Shown here piece after piece: positions 1 to 10,595 of a stretch of 64,000 bases of DNA. The translations under genes and the position numbers were made by a program. Numbering within the stretch: position 1 is the first letter of the stretch; every line of letters starts with the position of its first letter. The notes below the pieces were generated by a model, which saw only the letters and a program-made list of their open reading frames with translations, was not told where the DNA came from and searched no databases. This DNA is from Allacma fusca (taxonomy: Eukaryota > Arthropoda > Collembola > Symphypleona > Sminthuridae): contig OX359248.1 in assembly GCA_947179485.1 (NCBI GenBank), positions 4,109,501-4,173,500 of the forward strand, read 5' to 3'.

Positions 1-2780
1 TCACCGAGTATCTGAATCACGGGAACAGATGTGAATGACGTCTCACTCGCTCACCATCCCGCTCTCAACTTATAAACTCTAACTTGTCCAAGTATAAAGG
101 CCCTATAGGATTTTTCCTTTCTCAAAAATTACTATCCTCCCGAGATTTTCATGCTTCAAGTACATTATAATCATCTGTATGTTTGTACATACACTTGAAC
201 TCCACAATTTCACTATCTACAGATTGTTCTGACTTCCTGTTTAAGATTTAGAATTTGACTTGTACGAACTGCTGCTTTCTTTGGAGAATCTACTTTTCCC
301 AAACCGAGCGCTAATTCGGATTTACTGTGCCGCTAATTTATAGCAGAACTCTTGAAAGTAGAGTCTTGATTTAAAATTAATTATCTTTGATTTTTCTCAT
401 GGATTTAATTCGCGGATGTCCTTTTTTTTGTCAATTTATAATGAAATTCTTGTCCTAGCCCTTGATTACTATTTAAGAGGGGATCTTATTGTTGTTCAGA
501 ATTGGTTCCCTAAAAATGCTTAGTACATATAATCTGAACAAATGAGAGGCTCTGAAAGGGTTGGTGCAATTTCATTTCCCCTGGACCATGAAGATAATTC
601 AATAAAGGACACGGTGTTAGGGAAGACATGGGGCTTGGGGTACGATGAGACAAGTGGAAGAATATGAAAGCTATGCATACGCGTTACTTATTCATGTACA
701 AGGCCGACTCAGTTGAATTTTTTTTTTTTTGCTGGATCTATTTGTTGGCCTTGTTGTTTTGGAGGAGCTGATGATGATGATGTGTGAGAGGAAGCGATAG
801 GAGTCTCAAGCTTTTCCGTGAAAGGGACCGCATTTTGTTTGGCGATTAGCGTCATGAAGCTGTTCTAATAAATTATTGTGGGTCCGGGTCTTTCTTCCTT
901 CCCATCATTAGACATTCAAGAAAACTTCCGCCCTTCCGCTCACTTTTATTAATCGTTACCAGCCCAGAGGATGAGATTGCAATCAATCTCTGTCTCACCT
1001 TACAACCTTCATCCTACAATCACAACTATTTCTCAACCTGATTTAACCTCCAACCCCTCAAGTTACAAAATCATTCTTTAGCATTCATCAATTTTATTCT
1101 CCCAAGCCAAATGTGATTCCAGGACTGGGATTCCTGGAAAACAATTTACTCACAGTATGTCCAACATAGGCAGAGCTCTTCCCTATAACTCCTTCAAAAG
1201 ATCCGGAAGTTCTACCATTGTCAATAGGCTGCTGTGATAGGACCCATTTACATGAAAATCCTTCCCAAGGACCACTAAGGATGCCTTTGCATACGAACAT
1301 ACCTAAGGGAATTTTAATCACAGGTAGTTAACAACTGAGATTATTATTTACTAGTGTCTGATTTTGGATCTTGGAGGGGTAAACCCCATCGGGAGGCTCT
1401 ATTATACGTATAGATACTATTGTATCCTTGTGCGTTTGAGACGTAACTTGAGAGATTGGGGCAGAGGTGAGAAATCAAAAGATTTGAGGGTATTTTCCGA
1501 GACACTAGCACTGGGGAAAGGTCAGATGAAGCTGAGTATGGTTGCCAATGGTTGGTTAACTCTGATCCTTGATGAACGCTGGATTTGAGAGAAGTTTTGG
1601 GGGAAAGGAAAATATGATAAGAATGTTGGGGAAACACGGGGAAGACAAGGATACTAGGGTTTGGTCGTGTGGACTACCGGAGGCTATGTAGAATTAGCTA
1701 CACTGAGTGAGCAAACGAGCAGGAAGAGGTTCGAGAGAGAGAACACCGAAAGGACACTCGTACAATTCTCTGGCTCTAGTTCTGCCACTCATTTCAGTCT
1801 TCGAGAAGAGTTTGGGAAAGTCAAGAGAAAAAGTCTTGTTCAAAGAAAATCTACAAGAATTTCTCGATTCCAAGTCAAAAAAAACTGACTGATGATGACC
1901 GCCTATTTGGGTTTTGGGTCAACTGAGTCATGAAAACAAATAAAACCCTGGACTTTTTTCCCCCTCTCTAAAACTTCCCCAAATACCTTCACTGATCAGT
2001 CTCGCGTTTCAAACTAGCTAAGCTAGCAAAACATGATCTTATTTTCTACTTGAATCATCCCTACCTCAAACAAATCTTATTAGAAACCGGAACTTAATTT
2101 CCGTATCTTCTGCTCCCGCATCCCTTCACTGATTCCCTAGTCTCTCTACTCTCATTGCCTTACTCGCCCCTTCTCACAAATGAGCCTCACTTTTTGTGGG
2201 ACACTCACGTGTTTTAAAAATGTTGATAATTGCTTGCATTCTCAGTTGAAATTTATATCTTTGTTCTTATTATTCGTCAAGACGTTATTGAAATTAAAGG
2301 GTTCTTTGCAAGAAAAATTATTAAAATGAGCATTTACTAATATTACGTAAATGTATAATTACACATATTATGTAAAAAGGAATCATTTTTCAATCTACGT
2401 ATGTGGATAAATTAGCAAAAATATTTACCATCCGCAAGCTTTCAAGTATACTGTCAGCGCAGCCTTCGTCTGGCAAGTAATAATGAGATCTACACTGTAA
2501 TGTTTATTTATATTCTCGACATAAATTATACATTTTGCATGTATTTTTGATTAGCAAAAAATGGATAGTTATTTTTCTGAAGTGTCTTTTCAAGATGTTG
2601 TAATTCTTCAGCTAGGTAATTATATATGTATATTATGTAAGTACTTACAGTAAAAATAAAGTTTCGGGTTTAAGGTACAAAATTAAATGAATTTATTTGT
2701 AATAAAATAAATATTCCAGTTTAAAAAAAAAATTGTGAAAGGGAGCAAATATTTTTGTAATATTGTGTGAAATACTTCCA
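1..2780. other. Intergenic, no supported gene
   Basis: AT-rich sequence with short open frames only (at most about 97 codons). None shows a recognisable domain, and none joins to a neighbour across plausible splice sites. A short GAT-trinucleotide run lies near 770-782 and a T-run near 719-731. I see no RNA gene here. Confidence 0.6.
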
Positions 2781-3276
2781 TTAACATATTTGAAAAGATG
2801 ACACAATATCATTAAAACTATCTCGAGCTAAATTTCGACCTTCGGAACGTGAGCGAATCTTAAGAAAATTCCCAAGGCAATCTACATGCTCCCACAGAAT
2901 CACACAGTTGCCCTCAGAGTCCACTGATGAGATGGCATCATTCTGAAGCCCAACCATGTTAATGCAGCCGGAGCCAACGGTGTATTTAAAAATATTTCCT
3001 GGAATTATAAAATACCATCATTGATTAAATCCTGCTACAGGGCAACATGACATGAACACAATAAATTTTTGAGCAAGTAATGACATTGAATTTATGTGTA
3101 AGTAATTAACAATAATTGTTATTTATAATAATTATTATTTATTTACCGGAAAAATTAATATCGTAGTAGAACCTTAAACTATATCCAGTTGGAGGGGGTA
3201 CATTCCTTGCAGATACAAAATGTATGGCAGAGATATTAATATATGATATGCAAATAATCACTCGTAATAGTCCCAT
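2781..3276 (-). CDS. Small secreted beta/gamma-crystallin-like protein (2 exons)
   Basis: Exons are 3147-3276 and 2781-2998 on the minus strand. They join through a GT-AG intron in matching phase and give 115 residues plus stop. Residues 1-22 form a signal peptide: a basic Arg near the start, a hydrophobic core, and an Ala cleavage site before RNVPPP. The mature part has two Greek-key-like motifs, FYYDINFSG and LWEHVDCLG. Each is followed by an N-D-x-x-S-S box (NDAISS and NDIVSS), the Ca2+-binding signature of the beta/gamma-crystallin family. Four cysteines fit disulfides in a secreted protein. Each motif fits the aromatic-x4-aromatic/Cys-x-Gly pattern, so the two motifs make one complete domain. 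From family knowledge such proteins are Ca2+-binding structural or matrix proteins. The function here is inferred, and no neighbour suggests a pathway. The short first exon explains why simple ORF scans miss the gene. A lectin-like or other beta-sandwich protein is the main alternative. Confidence 0.72.
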
Positions 3277-3365
3277 ATTTAAATGATTTTCTTGCTTAAA
3301 ATAATATACAATTGAACGGGAGCAGGCTTCAGTAGTTTAATAAAAATATTATTTGTTTCCTCGAG

Positions 3366-3376
3366 TATTTATAATG
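3366..3376 (-). promoter_or_regulatory. Possible TATA box of the crystallin-like gene
   Basis: On the minus strand a TATAAATA-type motif lies about 90 bases upstream of the predicted start codon at 3276. The distance suits a TATA-driven gene with a short leader. The surrounding DNA is AT-rich, so chance is a real possibility. Confidence 0.3.
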
Positions 3377-3379
3377 AGG

Positions 3380-6300
3380 AATTTCCCACTAGTATGTACT
3401 CCGGGACCTCTACTCCGGACAATGTATACTGTAATGGATTTGCCTTGAACTATCCGATGTCAATGGAGTAATTACATACCAATAGGTTTATATATTGATG
3501 GGAAAATAGACGGGAAGTATTTTATCATCTCAATTTGTGGTTTTATAGTAGGATCAATACCGAAGGTACTGAAATGTGATAATTGACATGCTCCTATATA
3601 GTCAAGGATATTATGAATTTCCTTGTATAATTTCCTGAACTTTGATTAACCTCAGGAATGTGGTTGATGGAAATCAAAGCGCGTGGATGTGTATATACTC
3701 AACTGGTAAAAAAAACTCTTCGTTCCACCGAATTTCCTTTCAAAAATTTCCCTAAGTCCCTTGAAATACTGAGAAATGATGGAATTTTGCATGCTTCGAG
3801 GTCAAGAAGATATTCTTTGGCACTAATGCACACTCATTGGTGTAGACTGTTTGATATCCCAATGGCAGTGTTGAATGACTCCATATTGTTCACAATATAT
3901 GACACTGAATAGCGAGTACAAGTATTGATTTTGACTTCAAGTACCGACACCGGAAATTATACAATTTTTCCTTCAAAATTTCCAAATATTTCCTCATATG
4001 ACAAATAATATTACAATTAGTATTAGGTTCTCATATCTGTCAGTGAAGGAGTGGTTTTTATTTCCAATGAATTATGTCAATTTATAAACGTTACTTATGT
4101 GATGTAGTACACCCAGGATTATCAAATATACGACTGCTGAATGTGTATCTACCATTTTAAACTCTTTTATTATTATTTTTTTCTGACATTGACTCGGAGT
4201 GCTCGAACTATTACATGCTAAACATTATTGTAATTATGATGTCATATTACAGCAACCACAACATCCAAATGTACATGAGATGGAGTGGTAATTACTAGCG
4301 TACAATTACATACTTGTGCAGACTAAGTCTTAATAGAGGAATTCACTATTATAATAGAATTCGCTATATGACTTCATTTCAATAGGCTTCAATTAAGACG
4401 GAAGTGATTTCGTTTCTTTCGGTCATTCTCGATTTGGATTGGGTGAATCACCTGGAATGACTACAACGAGCATATTGCATTGTAGGAGTGCGAAGGCATT
4501 CTTAGCTACAAAATTAGAATAAGGTTTTTCACATTTAAATTGGTTTCAGTGGAATCCATTCTTTAGTACAAATAGCAAGCTTTTGAATAGCAACTGTTGA
4601 ATAAGGTTGGCTAATCAAATCGGAACTCAAATTGGAATCTTTATTGCATTTTTTACTTTATTGGAGTTGGTGGTATTGCACTGATTTTTTAAAAGTAATT
4701 ATTTATTTTCATTTGTATCTAGTTCCAAAAAAATCCTCTTTTCTAAGCTTGAGAGCATAGCATTTGCCTCTAAAACTGTAGGAGAAAGGTTGAGTAAGTA
4801 ACGGGAGCAATGTGTACCAAGGACAAGGTAATAAACATATGTAAGCCAGTAGCACAACTTCGGTAGTGTTAAAACGGATTAAAGTTGCAAAAAAATTGAG
4901 GCTTTAATGTTTTGAGTTGACAATACCAAGATCCCTCGATTTTTATAGGTTTCCCAATTTTTCAATTTACCTGTAGGAATAATTAGTGGCGTGGTTCTGC
5001 TTGCACAACTCTATTCACACTATAGAGTGACCCCCAAAAATAGCAAAACTGTATTCCTATACACAGTTGCTATAGCTTTAGTTACAAAGCCTCCAAAGAA
5101 GAGCATTTTCCTAACAGTGGCAAATATAATATTTTGACACAGGGTAATAAAACAGTGTTGACGGGTTGTATAAAATGTTTCAAATAAAAGAATCAGATTT
5201 TGCAAGTTTTAGAAAATCATGTTAATTGACACTGTATTTTTAAATGCTATTAAAAGGGGAAATGGAAACAATGTTTGTAGAGGGATGCGAACTAACCCAC
5301 CACACTTCCAGCTCATATAAGAAGAGATGGTAAAGCATATTCGATTCCCCCATGGTTTAGCGCATATTTTTATAAATTTGTTCCATTCAACTACCTTAAA
5401 AACTCCTAATTTATTGACAACAGTTATAATTTTTGTCAAAGAGTTGTCATCCGGGAAAATATTTTATGCTTTATTTTATTCCTGTCTCACAGTTTTGGTT
5501 TCTGAGAACGCAGTATTTTTTCTGGTGACAACTCTTGGATTGGAGTTGTTAACTCGGGAAGATGAAATAAACGGCCAGCCAATGAATTCCAATACAATTT
5601 ATTCCAAGCACAGCTTCCGGGAACATTAGATTGTCCACTAAAAAATACTTCTTTTTCGTATCTCTCTCATTGTAGATTCTGAATCTGAATTTACCCAACC
5701 TTGACTTGTATTTTGTACTCTCATGTCCACTATCACAGTCACAGTGGAGACCTCCTGAATAGCTTCCTGGAAATTCCATGAAATTTCCTACAAACCAGCG
5801 TCAAAATTATGATTTGAAAACAATTTTAAAACTTGAGTAAACAATTTAATACTTCCATATTTTTATCTTTTCCAAAACATTCCTGGCTTTGTTGCACTTA
5901 TTTGGGGTCCAAAGAACAATAGAGTTCGTACATTCATTTATCATGTCTCTAATCAAATTGCATTGCATTCTTGCTGGTAATACCGGTAGAATTATGTTTT
6001 AGGATATAATATATAAACTCTTACAATTAGTTGGAAGTACCTGTTTGTTTAAAGTACTGGAATTGTATTCGTATTTTTTAAAAAAATTATAATAAATTGG
6101 TTTGGAATTTTTATTTTCAAAAACGAATGCAATGAAAATCAGATTGGATTACTTACTCGAGAATTCACAACTGGATTTGAATCGACAATAATTTTTGAAT
6201 TCAGTAGAACTTACAGTTTGAACTAATAAATTATATTATCTAAAAGATACGCTTACCACCAGTTTGATTTTGGAGTTTCAATGTTGTTAAAATTTCAGTT

Positions 6301-6450
6301 GACTGTAAAATATTGAATTCTAACGAGCACTCCAGACGTGATGAGATACTGCTCTTACAATACAATACATACAAAAAATGATCATGCAGCAAATAGGATT
6401 AAAGCAATAATTTTAATTTTAGCCGATATGTATATGCATGTTCATAGATA
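3380..6450. other. Intergenic with old dispersed repeats
   Basis: No supported gene. Short ORFs on both strands have no family features. The part near 5430-5900 belongs to a dispersed repeat seen again near 49.6 kb and 52.8-53.1 kb, which is annotated separately. Confidence 0.5.
5430..5900. repeat. Dispersed repeat, copy A
   Basis: Two blocks recur in the same order of motifs elsewhere. The block at 5430-5530 (TCAAAGAGTT followed by CTTTATTTTA and TCACAGTT) resembles 49640-49735. The block at 5640-5900 (CCAACCTTG, CATGTCCACTAT, CATGAAATTTCC, CTTTTCCAAA) resembles 52795-53060. Similarity is diffuse with small gaps, as expected for old copies. I could not classify the family and saw no terminal repeats. 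Confidence 0.5.
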
Positions 6451-6704
6451 TCGTTGGCTAAAAGTACCAAGTTCATTTTGAGCAAGACACAAAAAGTACT
6501 ATCTCATTCCCGCTTAATTCATTAAAGCTGTGAAACCAACTAACTGGTCCATTTTCATGAGTGGGCGCCATTTGGTACATTTTACAATAATTAACAAAAT
6601 GTGCGAGCTGGTACTTCTTGGAATTAACAAAATATGCGAGCTGGTACTCCTTAGAATTAGTAATTATTTTTAGCGTTCGGTACTATTTGCACTTTAGCCA
6701 ACGA
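6451..6704. mobile_element. Small MITE, mariner-like, TA-flanked
   Basis: A 254-bp segment has matching inverted ends (TCGTTGGCTAAA at the left, its complement at the right). Both ends are flanked by TA, the Tc1/mariner target duplication. It has no coding capacity. Inside, a unit of about 33 bp containing GCGAGCTGGTACT is tandemly duplicated (about 6587-6655). Confidence 0.6.
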
Positions 6705-7899
6705 TATGTTTTTAAAAATTAGTGATTATTTTAGTTTGTAGATTGTATCAAAATAATCATGCCACATAATTTCCTTACACTGTCATTCCTGGAACCGTGT
6801 TAAAGCGAGAGAAATAATTATTTGTTCAAACTTCAAAGGCTCCTGGCGGTTAAGACCAGAGGGCGCTATTAAATTCGTGACGGGGTCAGAAGAGTTGCTT
6901 ATTGGTTGGATTTTACAATATGCAAGGTGCATTTATGTACACGAGCATATGTATTTGTTGTTGATTATATGATGAGCCACAGCAAAGTTCTACTACACAG
7001 ACGACACAAAGCAGGAAAAAAACAAACCCCTGAATTTTGCACAGGGATCTTAAAATTGAAGTGAAAATCATTGCTACGCTTCGCGTCACTTATCAAACCC
7101 GTTGTGCTATTTTTCAATAGAAGACTATATATATAATACCATTAGCGAATCTAATAAGCAAGGCAAGTTCCTCATTACAAGCAATGCAACCCACACAAAA
7201 GTGCTCTTCCACCCATTAGAAAACAAATGCTCGATCTTTATCTGGTCTAATTGGTTTATATAAGGCAATGAAACAGAATCATATGTTGTATGTATACAAC
7301 TTTTAGACTGAAACGAACAAGCTATTGAACTGTCGTTACTTACTGATTTCAGTCTGAAATAAACAACCCTGGCTGGATTTTTTTAGTCTTCCCACCTTTA
7401 AAATCCAATTAATGTCATGTAGTATGTACTGGTGACTCCAGGTATTGTATGTAATTACTTCCAAGCACTCGGAGAAATAACAATTTGCAATATAAGTTCG
7501 GCATTCCTGAAACATGACCTACTCATTTATAGGAACAGCTCTTACCATCATAAAAGTTTGCTATTCGGGTACCTAACATTGTTCGCTGAGCCAGGCCGGG
7601 AAATAATGAGGCTTAATATGTGGCTGGAGATTTAATGCCCCTGAACATGAAAATTAGGAACGTATTCCGACATAAAAAACAAAATCTGTGCAATGTTCCG
7701 TAACAGTTAATTAGCTGGAAGTCCCCGCCCGATCGGATAGGCTGTAATCCTGTTAAGTATTTTGCTTGACCAAGGAACCTTTTCAGTTGTTTTCAAACAC
7801 TTGGAGGAGCTTCGTCGTCGTTGATTTACAAAAACTGACAGTTTCTCTGGAAAAATTTCAGGAAAATTTTAGCGACGCAAGTAAATACAAGCACCAGTC
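6705..7899. other. Intergenic, upstream of the 76-aa gene
   Basis: No supported gene, RNA or repeat boundary was recognised. The last 150 bases probably contain the promoter and leader of the small gene starting at 7900. Confidence 0.45.
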
Positions 7900-8299
7900 A
7901 TGAGTATTCCAAGCGTTGCTGCAAACGAGGTTGCTTCCCGCTACCGATTTAGAAATAACTTCGCTCGACAGAAGGAACTCAAAGACCAAATCAAGAAATA
8001 TTTAGCTGAAGGAAAACCCAAAGAGGCTCTCAACTGTTCCGAGAAAGGTAAGCCACAGTGAAAATATTACTCATTGAATAATTATCAGGTTGTAAATAAC
8101 AGTAAAAGAAAATAGAATATTTTATGTTTAGAATACCATTCTTATAGTCGTAACTTTAAAAAAATTACATGGATCGGTACATTCTTTACTCGAAATCTGA
8201 TTTAACATTTCCGTAGCTCTGGAAGCATTTCCGGAACACATGGGGATCCTGGTGCTAAGAAATGAAGCAAGGAAAAAACTGGGACTTCCACCAGCTTAA
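7900..8299 (+). CDS. Unrecognised 76-aa helical protein (2 exons)
   Basis: Exons 7900-8047 and 8217-8299 join through a GT-AG intron in matching phase and end in TAA, with AATAAA overlapping the stop region. The protein is 76 residues, highly charged, without signal peptide or membrane segment. Residues 24-67 look like a helix-turn-helix repeat of TPR type (LAEGKPKEALNCSEKALEAF, then a second helix ending in KKLGLPPA). The start is chosen because it is the first ATG, the protein begins cleanly there, and the splice phase fits. I do not recognise the family. It could be a small mitochondrial or adaptor protein, but nothing here proves this. It converges on STX18, with about 310 bases between the two stop codons. 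Confidence 0.7.
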
Positions 8300-8608
8300 T
8301 AAATAAATGATGGAGTGGCGTAAAAGAGGTCGAATTGATTAATGTGATTATTCCCTTTTCCTACAGCTGAATGTCACCTCACACATGTATTACTTTATTG
8401 TACGATTAATTGACTTCAAAAGCATTATCCAAATGATTATGAATTGGCGTGTGAAATTGTGGATTGAAACATACATGATAATTATTCAACCATCAAATCC
8501 TGACCACTCAAATAATTACAGTAAATAAAAGGTACTTTTGTTGTATCAGTATTATTTTGAAAGCGTGACTGAACTCGTCTCTCTCTCTCTCTCTTATTCA
8601 ATAAAATA
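8300..8608. other. Convergent 3' region of small gene and STX18
   Basis: Holds the 3' untranslated parts of the two converging genes. AATAAA for the plus-strand gene lies at about 8301, and a TTTATT (AATAAA on the minus strand) near 8392 suits STX18. A (CT)n microsatellite lies at about 8577-8594. Confidence 0.5.
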
Positions 8609-9604
8609 TCACTCATTATACCAATCCAAAAATAGCAATGAAAATGACATAACAATAATGAAGAATAGGACCCAGGCCCGGAAATCTGCATTTTTCTGTA
8701 TGGCTTGTCGAATCTGCTCATTTCCGCCCCGAATATTTTCAGTAGCTCCAACTACCAAATTGGAAATCTTCCCAATGTCCTTCTCCTGCTCCAACACTTT
8801 CTCAGTGAAAATTTCCTGCAGTTGGGCAATCTGAACCACACTTGACTCAATCTGATCAACTTCCTCCGCCATTGAATTGAGTTCATTTAGAAGCTGGGCA
8901 TTCTCCGCCTCAAAAATCTGCATCTCTTCCGGTGAAATCTCCTCTTCAAAGAAGGCCGGGACGGATGTGCTCTGCAGAGCCGAGTCCATCTCGTCCGTAT
9001 TGTCTCTTATCAAAGTACTACTCCCACTTTTTAACTTAGATTTTGGTATTGGAGAGTGAACAGCATGAGAGGCTAGTCGAGACATAGTTTGGTAGTCAAT
9101 TGTCCGCTTCACCCGGACGGCCCGCATCTCCGAGTGAATGGTGCAAACTTCTTTCAGGTAATCAGCTAACGAATTGAGAACATTTTCTAGGTGTGAGTGG
9201 AGTTGTGGACACGTACTACTCATATCACCGGAGTCCACTCGGCGTTGAAACTCAAATATTTTCTTTTGACAGTTCTGCACTATCTTCTGAACATCCCCAT
9301 CAATTCTATCTCGCTGGGCGTCCGTGAGTTTCTCCTCTTCGTTACTCTTCCAAACCCCGGCGTTCCTCGTCAGCGGACCGGATCCAAAATTTAAGTAAGC
9401 ACTTCGGTTGTCCACGAGGTAGCCCCTCAGGGTTGTAATTGTTGAGCAAAGTTCCCTAGCTTTCGAGTAGTACTCCGACTTTTTCCCCGGGAATATTTTC
9501 GACTTGGCTCCGGTTCCATTTGGAGAGCTCCCATCCGTCCCCAGAGCTTTATTTCGATTCCGGACGATGTCCAGTCTCGAGCGGAAGACCGGTGTGATGT
9601 CCAT
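8609..9604 (-). CDS. STX18: Syntaxin-18 (ER Qa-SNARE)
   Basis: Full-length single-exon ORF of 331 residues; human STX18 is 335. It begins MDITPVFRSRLD with the family's RNKALG motif just after. An N-terminal helical domain runs to about residue 200, with the conserved AVRVKR segment near 165. The SNARE core, including LQEIFTEKVL and LVVGATENI, lies at about 235-300. One C-terminal membrane anchor (about 308-327) ends in SLLFLDWYNE. STX18 is the t-SNARE on the endoplasmic reticulum that, with SEC20, USE1 and SEC22B, receives COPI vesicles returning from the Golgi. It is divergent from COPE across about 990 bp. The absence of introns is odd beside intron-rich neighbours and could reflect an old retrocopy or intron loss. 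The identity is very secure. Confidence 0.97.
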   Translation of the reverse strand: MDITPVFRSRLDIVRNRNKALGTDGSSPNGTGAKSKIFPGKKSEYYSKARELCSTITTLRGYLVDNRSAYLNFGSGPLTRNAGVWKSNEEEKLTDAQRDRIDGDVQKIVQNCQKKIFEFQRRVDSGDMSSTCPQLHSHLENVLNSLADYLKEVCTIHSEMRAVRVKRTIDYQTMSRLASHAVHSPIPKSKLKSGSSTLIRDNTDEMDSALQSTSVPAFFEEEISPEEMQIFEAENAQLLNELNSMAEEVDQIESSVVQIAQLQEIFTEKVLEQEKDIGKISNLVVGATENIRGGNEQIRQAIQKNADFRAWVLFFIIVMSFSLLFLDWYNE

Positions 9605-10595
9605 CCTTCAAAACCCTACCCTGTCAAATCCAATCCAAACAACTCTTCAACATCCCATATATCCATCATCCACCAAAAACAAATCCGTAATAACATATTC
9701 AACTATACGTTCATCAACTTCTACACATCAGTCACCTGAATTTCCACTCTACCTCTAAACTCACATTCACTCAACCTCTCATCCCACTAAGCAACTCCCA
9801 CTAACACATCAAATACCTCCGAAAAAAAAATATCTAAATAATTCAAAATCCTCAAATAATCTTACGGTGTCAGGATAGGAATACAAGTTTGGCCACTGGG
9901 TCAATTCCTCAACAACAACGGATACATGCACGAAGACAGTCGTCTCTCGGCAGAGGCAGTTGACTCTCGCTCATCCAGGGAATTGCTCCATTCCAATAAT
10001 ATTTTAATTATAAATTATTTGAACACTAATAATCCAAAATATGTTTCACCCACAGAAGGAGACTTAAATAATATTAAAAAATAAGGAATTCACGTAATTT
10101 AATGTGAGTCCACTATATATAAGGTAAAGACGGACTGTGAGAGCTGCTTACAAAAAGCGAAAGGGACTGTGTATATATGTACATACGTAAACAGAGAAGG
10201 GCATATGACGTGACGTGTGTGACGACAGCCTGGGACAATTTGAAATCCTTGGCGCTCTTGGACCAGCTGGGCCTGGGCTGGGAGGGAGTTTTTTCTCTTG
10301 CAGTTCTTGGATGACGTGGAAGGAGGAAGGTTGGAGGTCCAAAAGGCTCTATAACACGAATATAACGAATCGTACTAAATCAACTTTAAACGAAACCTTT
10401 AAATTCCTCTAGTTCCACTATTGATTCCCATTACCAAGTTTTGTCAACGAGTCAACAACCCCTGGGTTAACATTCATACTCCTACTCTTTGTATACCCTT
10501 TTGTGTCCTCCAGACTTCGTAATTATTAATTACCAGCACGGCTCCGTCCCAGGTCACATCATTTCTGCCATTATTCCAAAAAACTTCGAGTCAGC
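9605..10595. promoter_or_regulatory. Divergent STX18/COPE intergenic region
   Basis: The two start codons, 9604 on minus and 10596 on plus, face away from each other across 991 bases with no gene between. A TATATAAG motif at about 10113-10120 could be a TATA box for the COPE side. The left half is A/C-rich and low in complexity. A shared promoter is inferred from the layout. Confidence 0.5.

Noticed and set aside
1094..1892. Cluster of ORFs of 61-97 codons on both strands
   Set aside because: Overlapping in different frames, with no splice-compatible continuation and no family motif.
4340..4364. Near-perfect palindrome with GAATTC at both sides
   Set aside because: Only about 24 bp and AT-rich, so expected by chance in a window this size; no flanking duplication.
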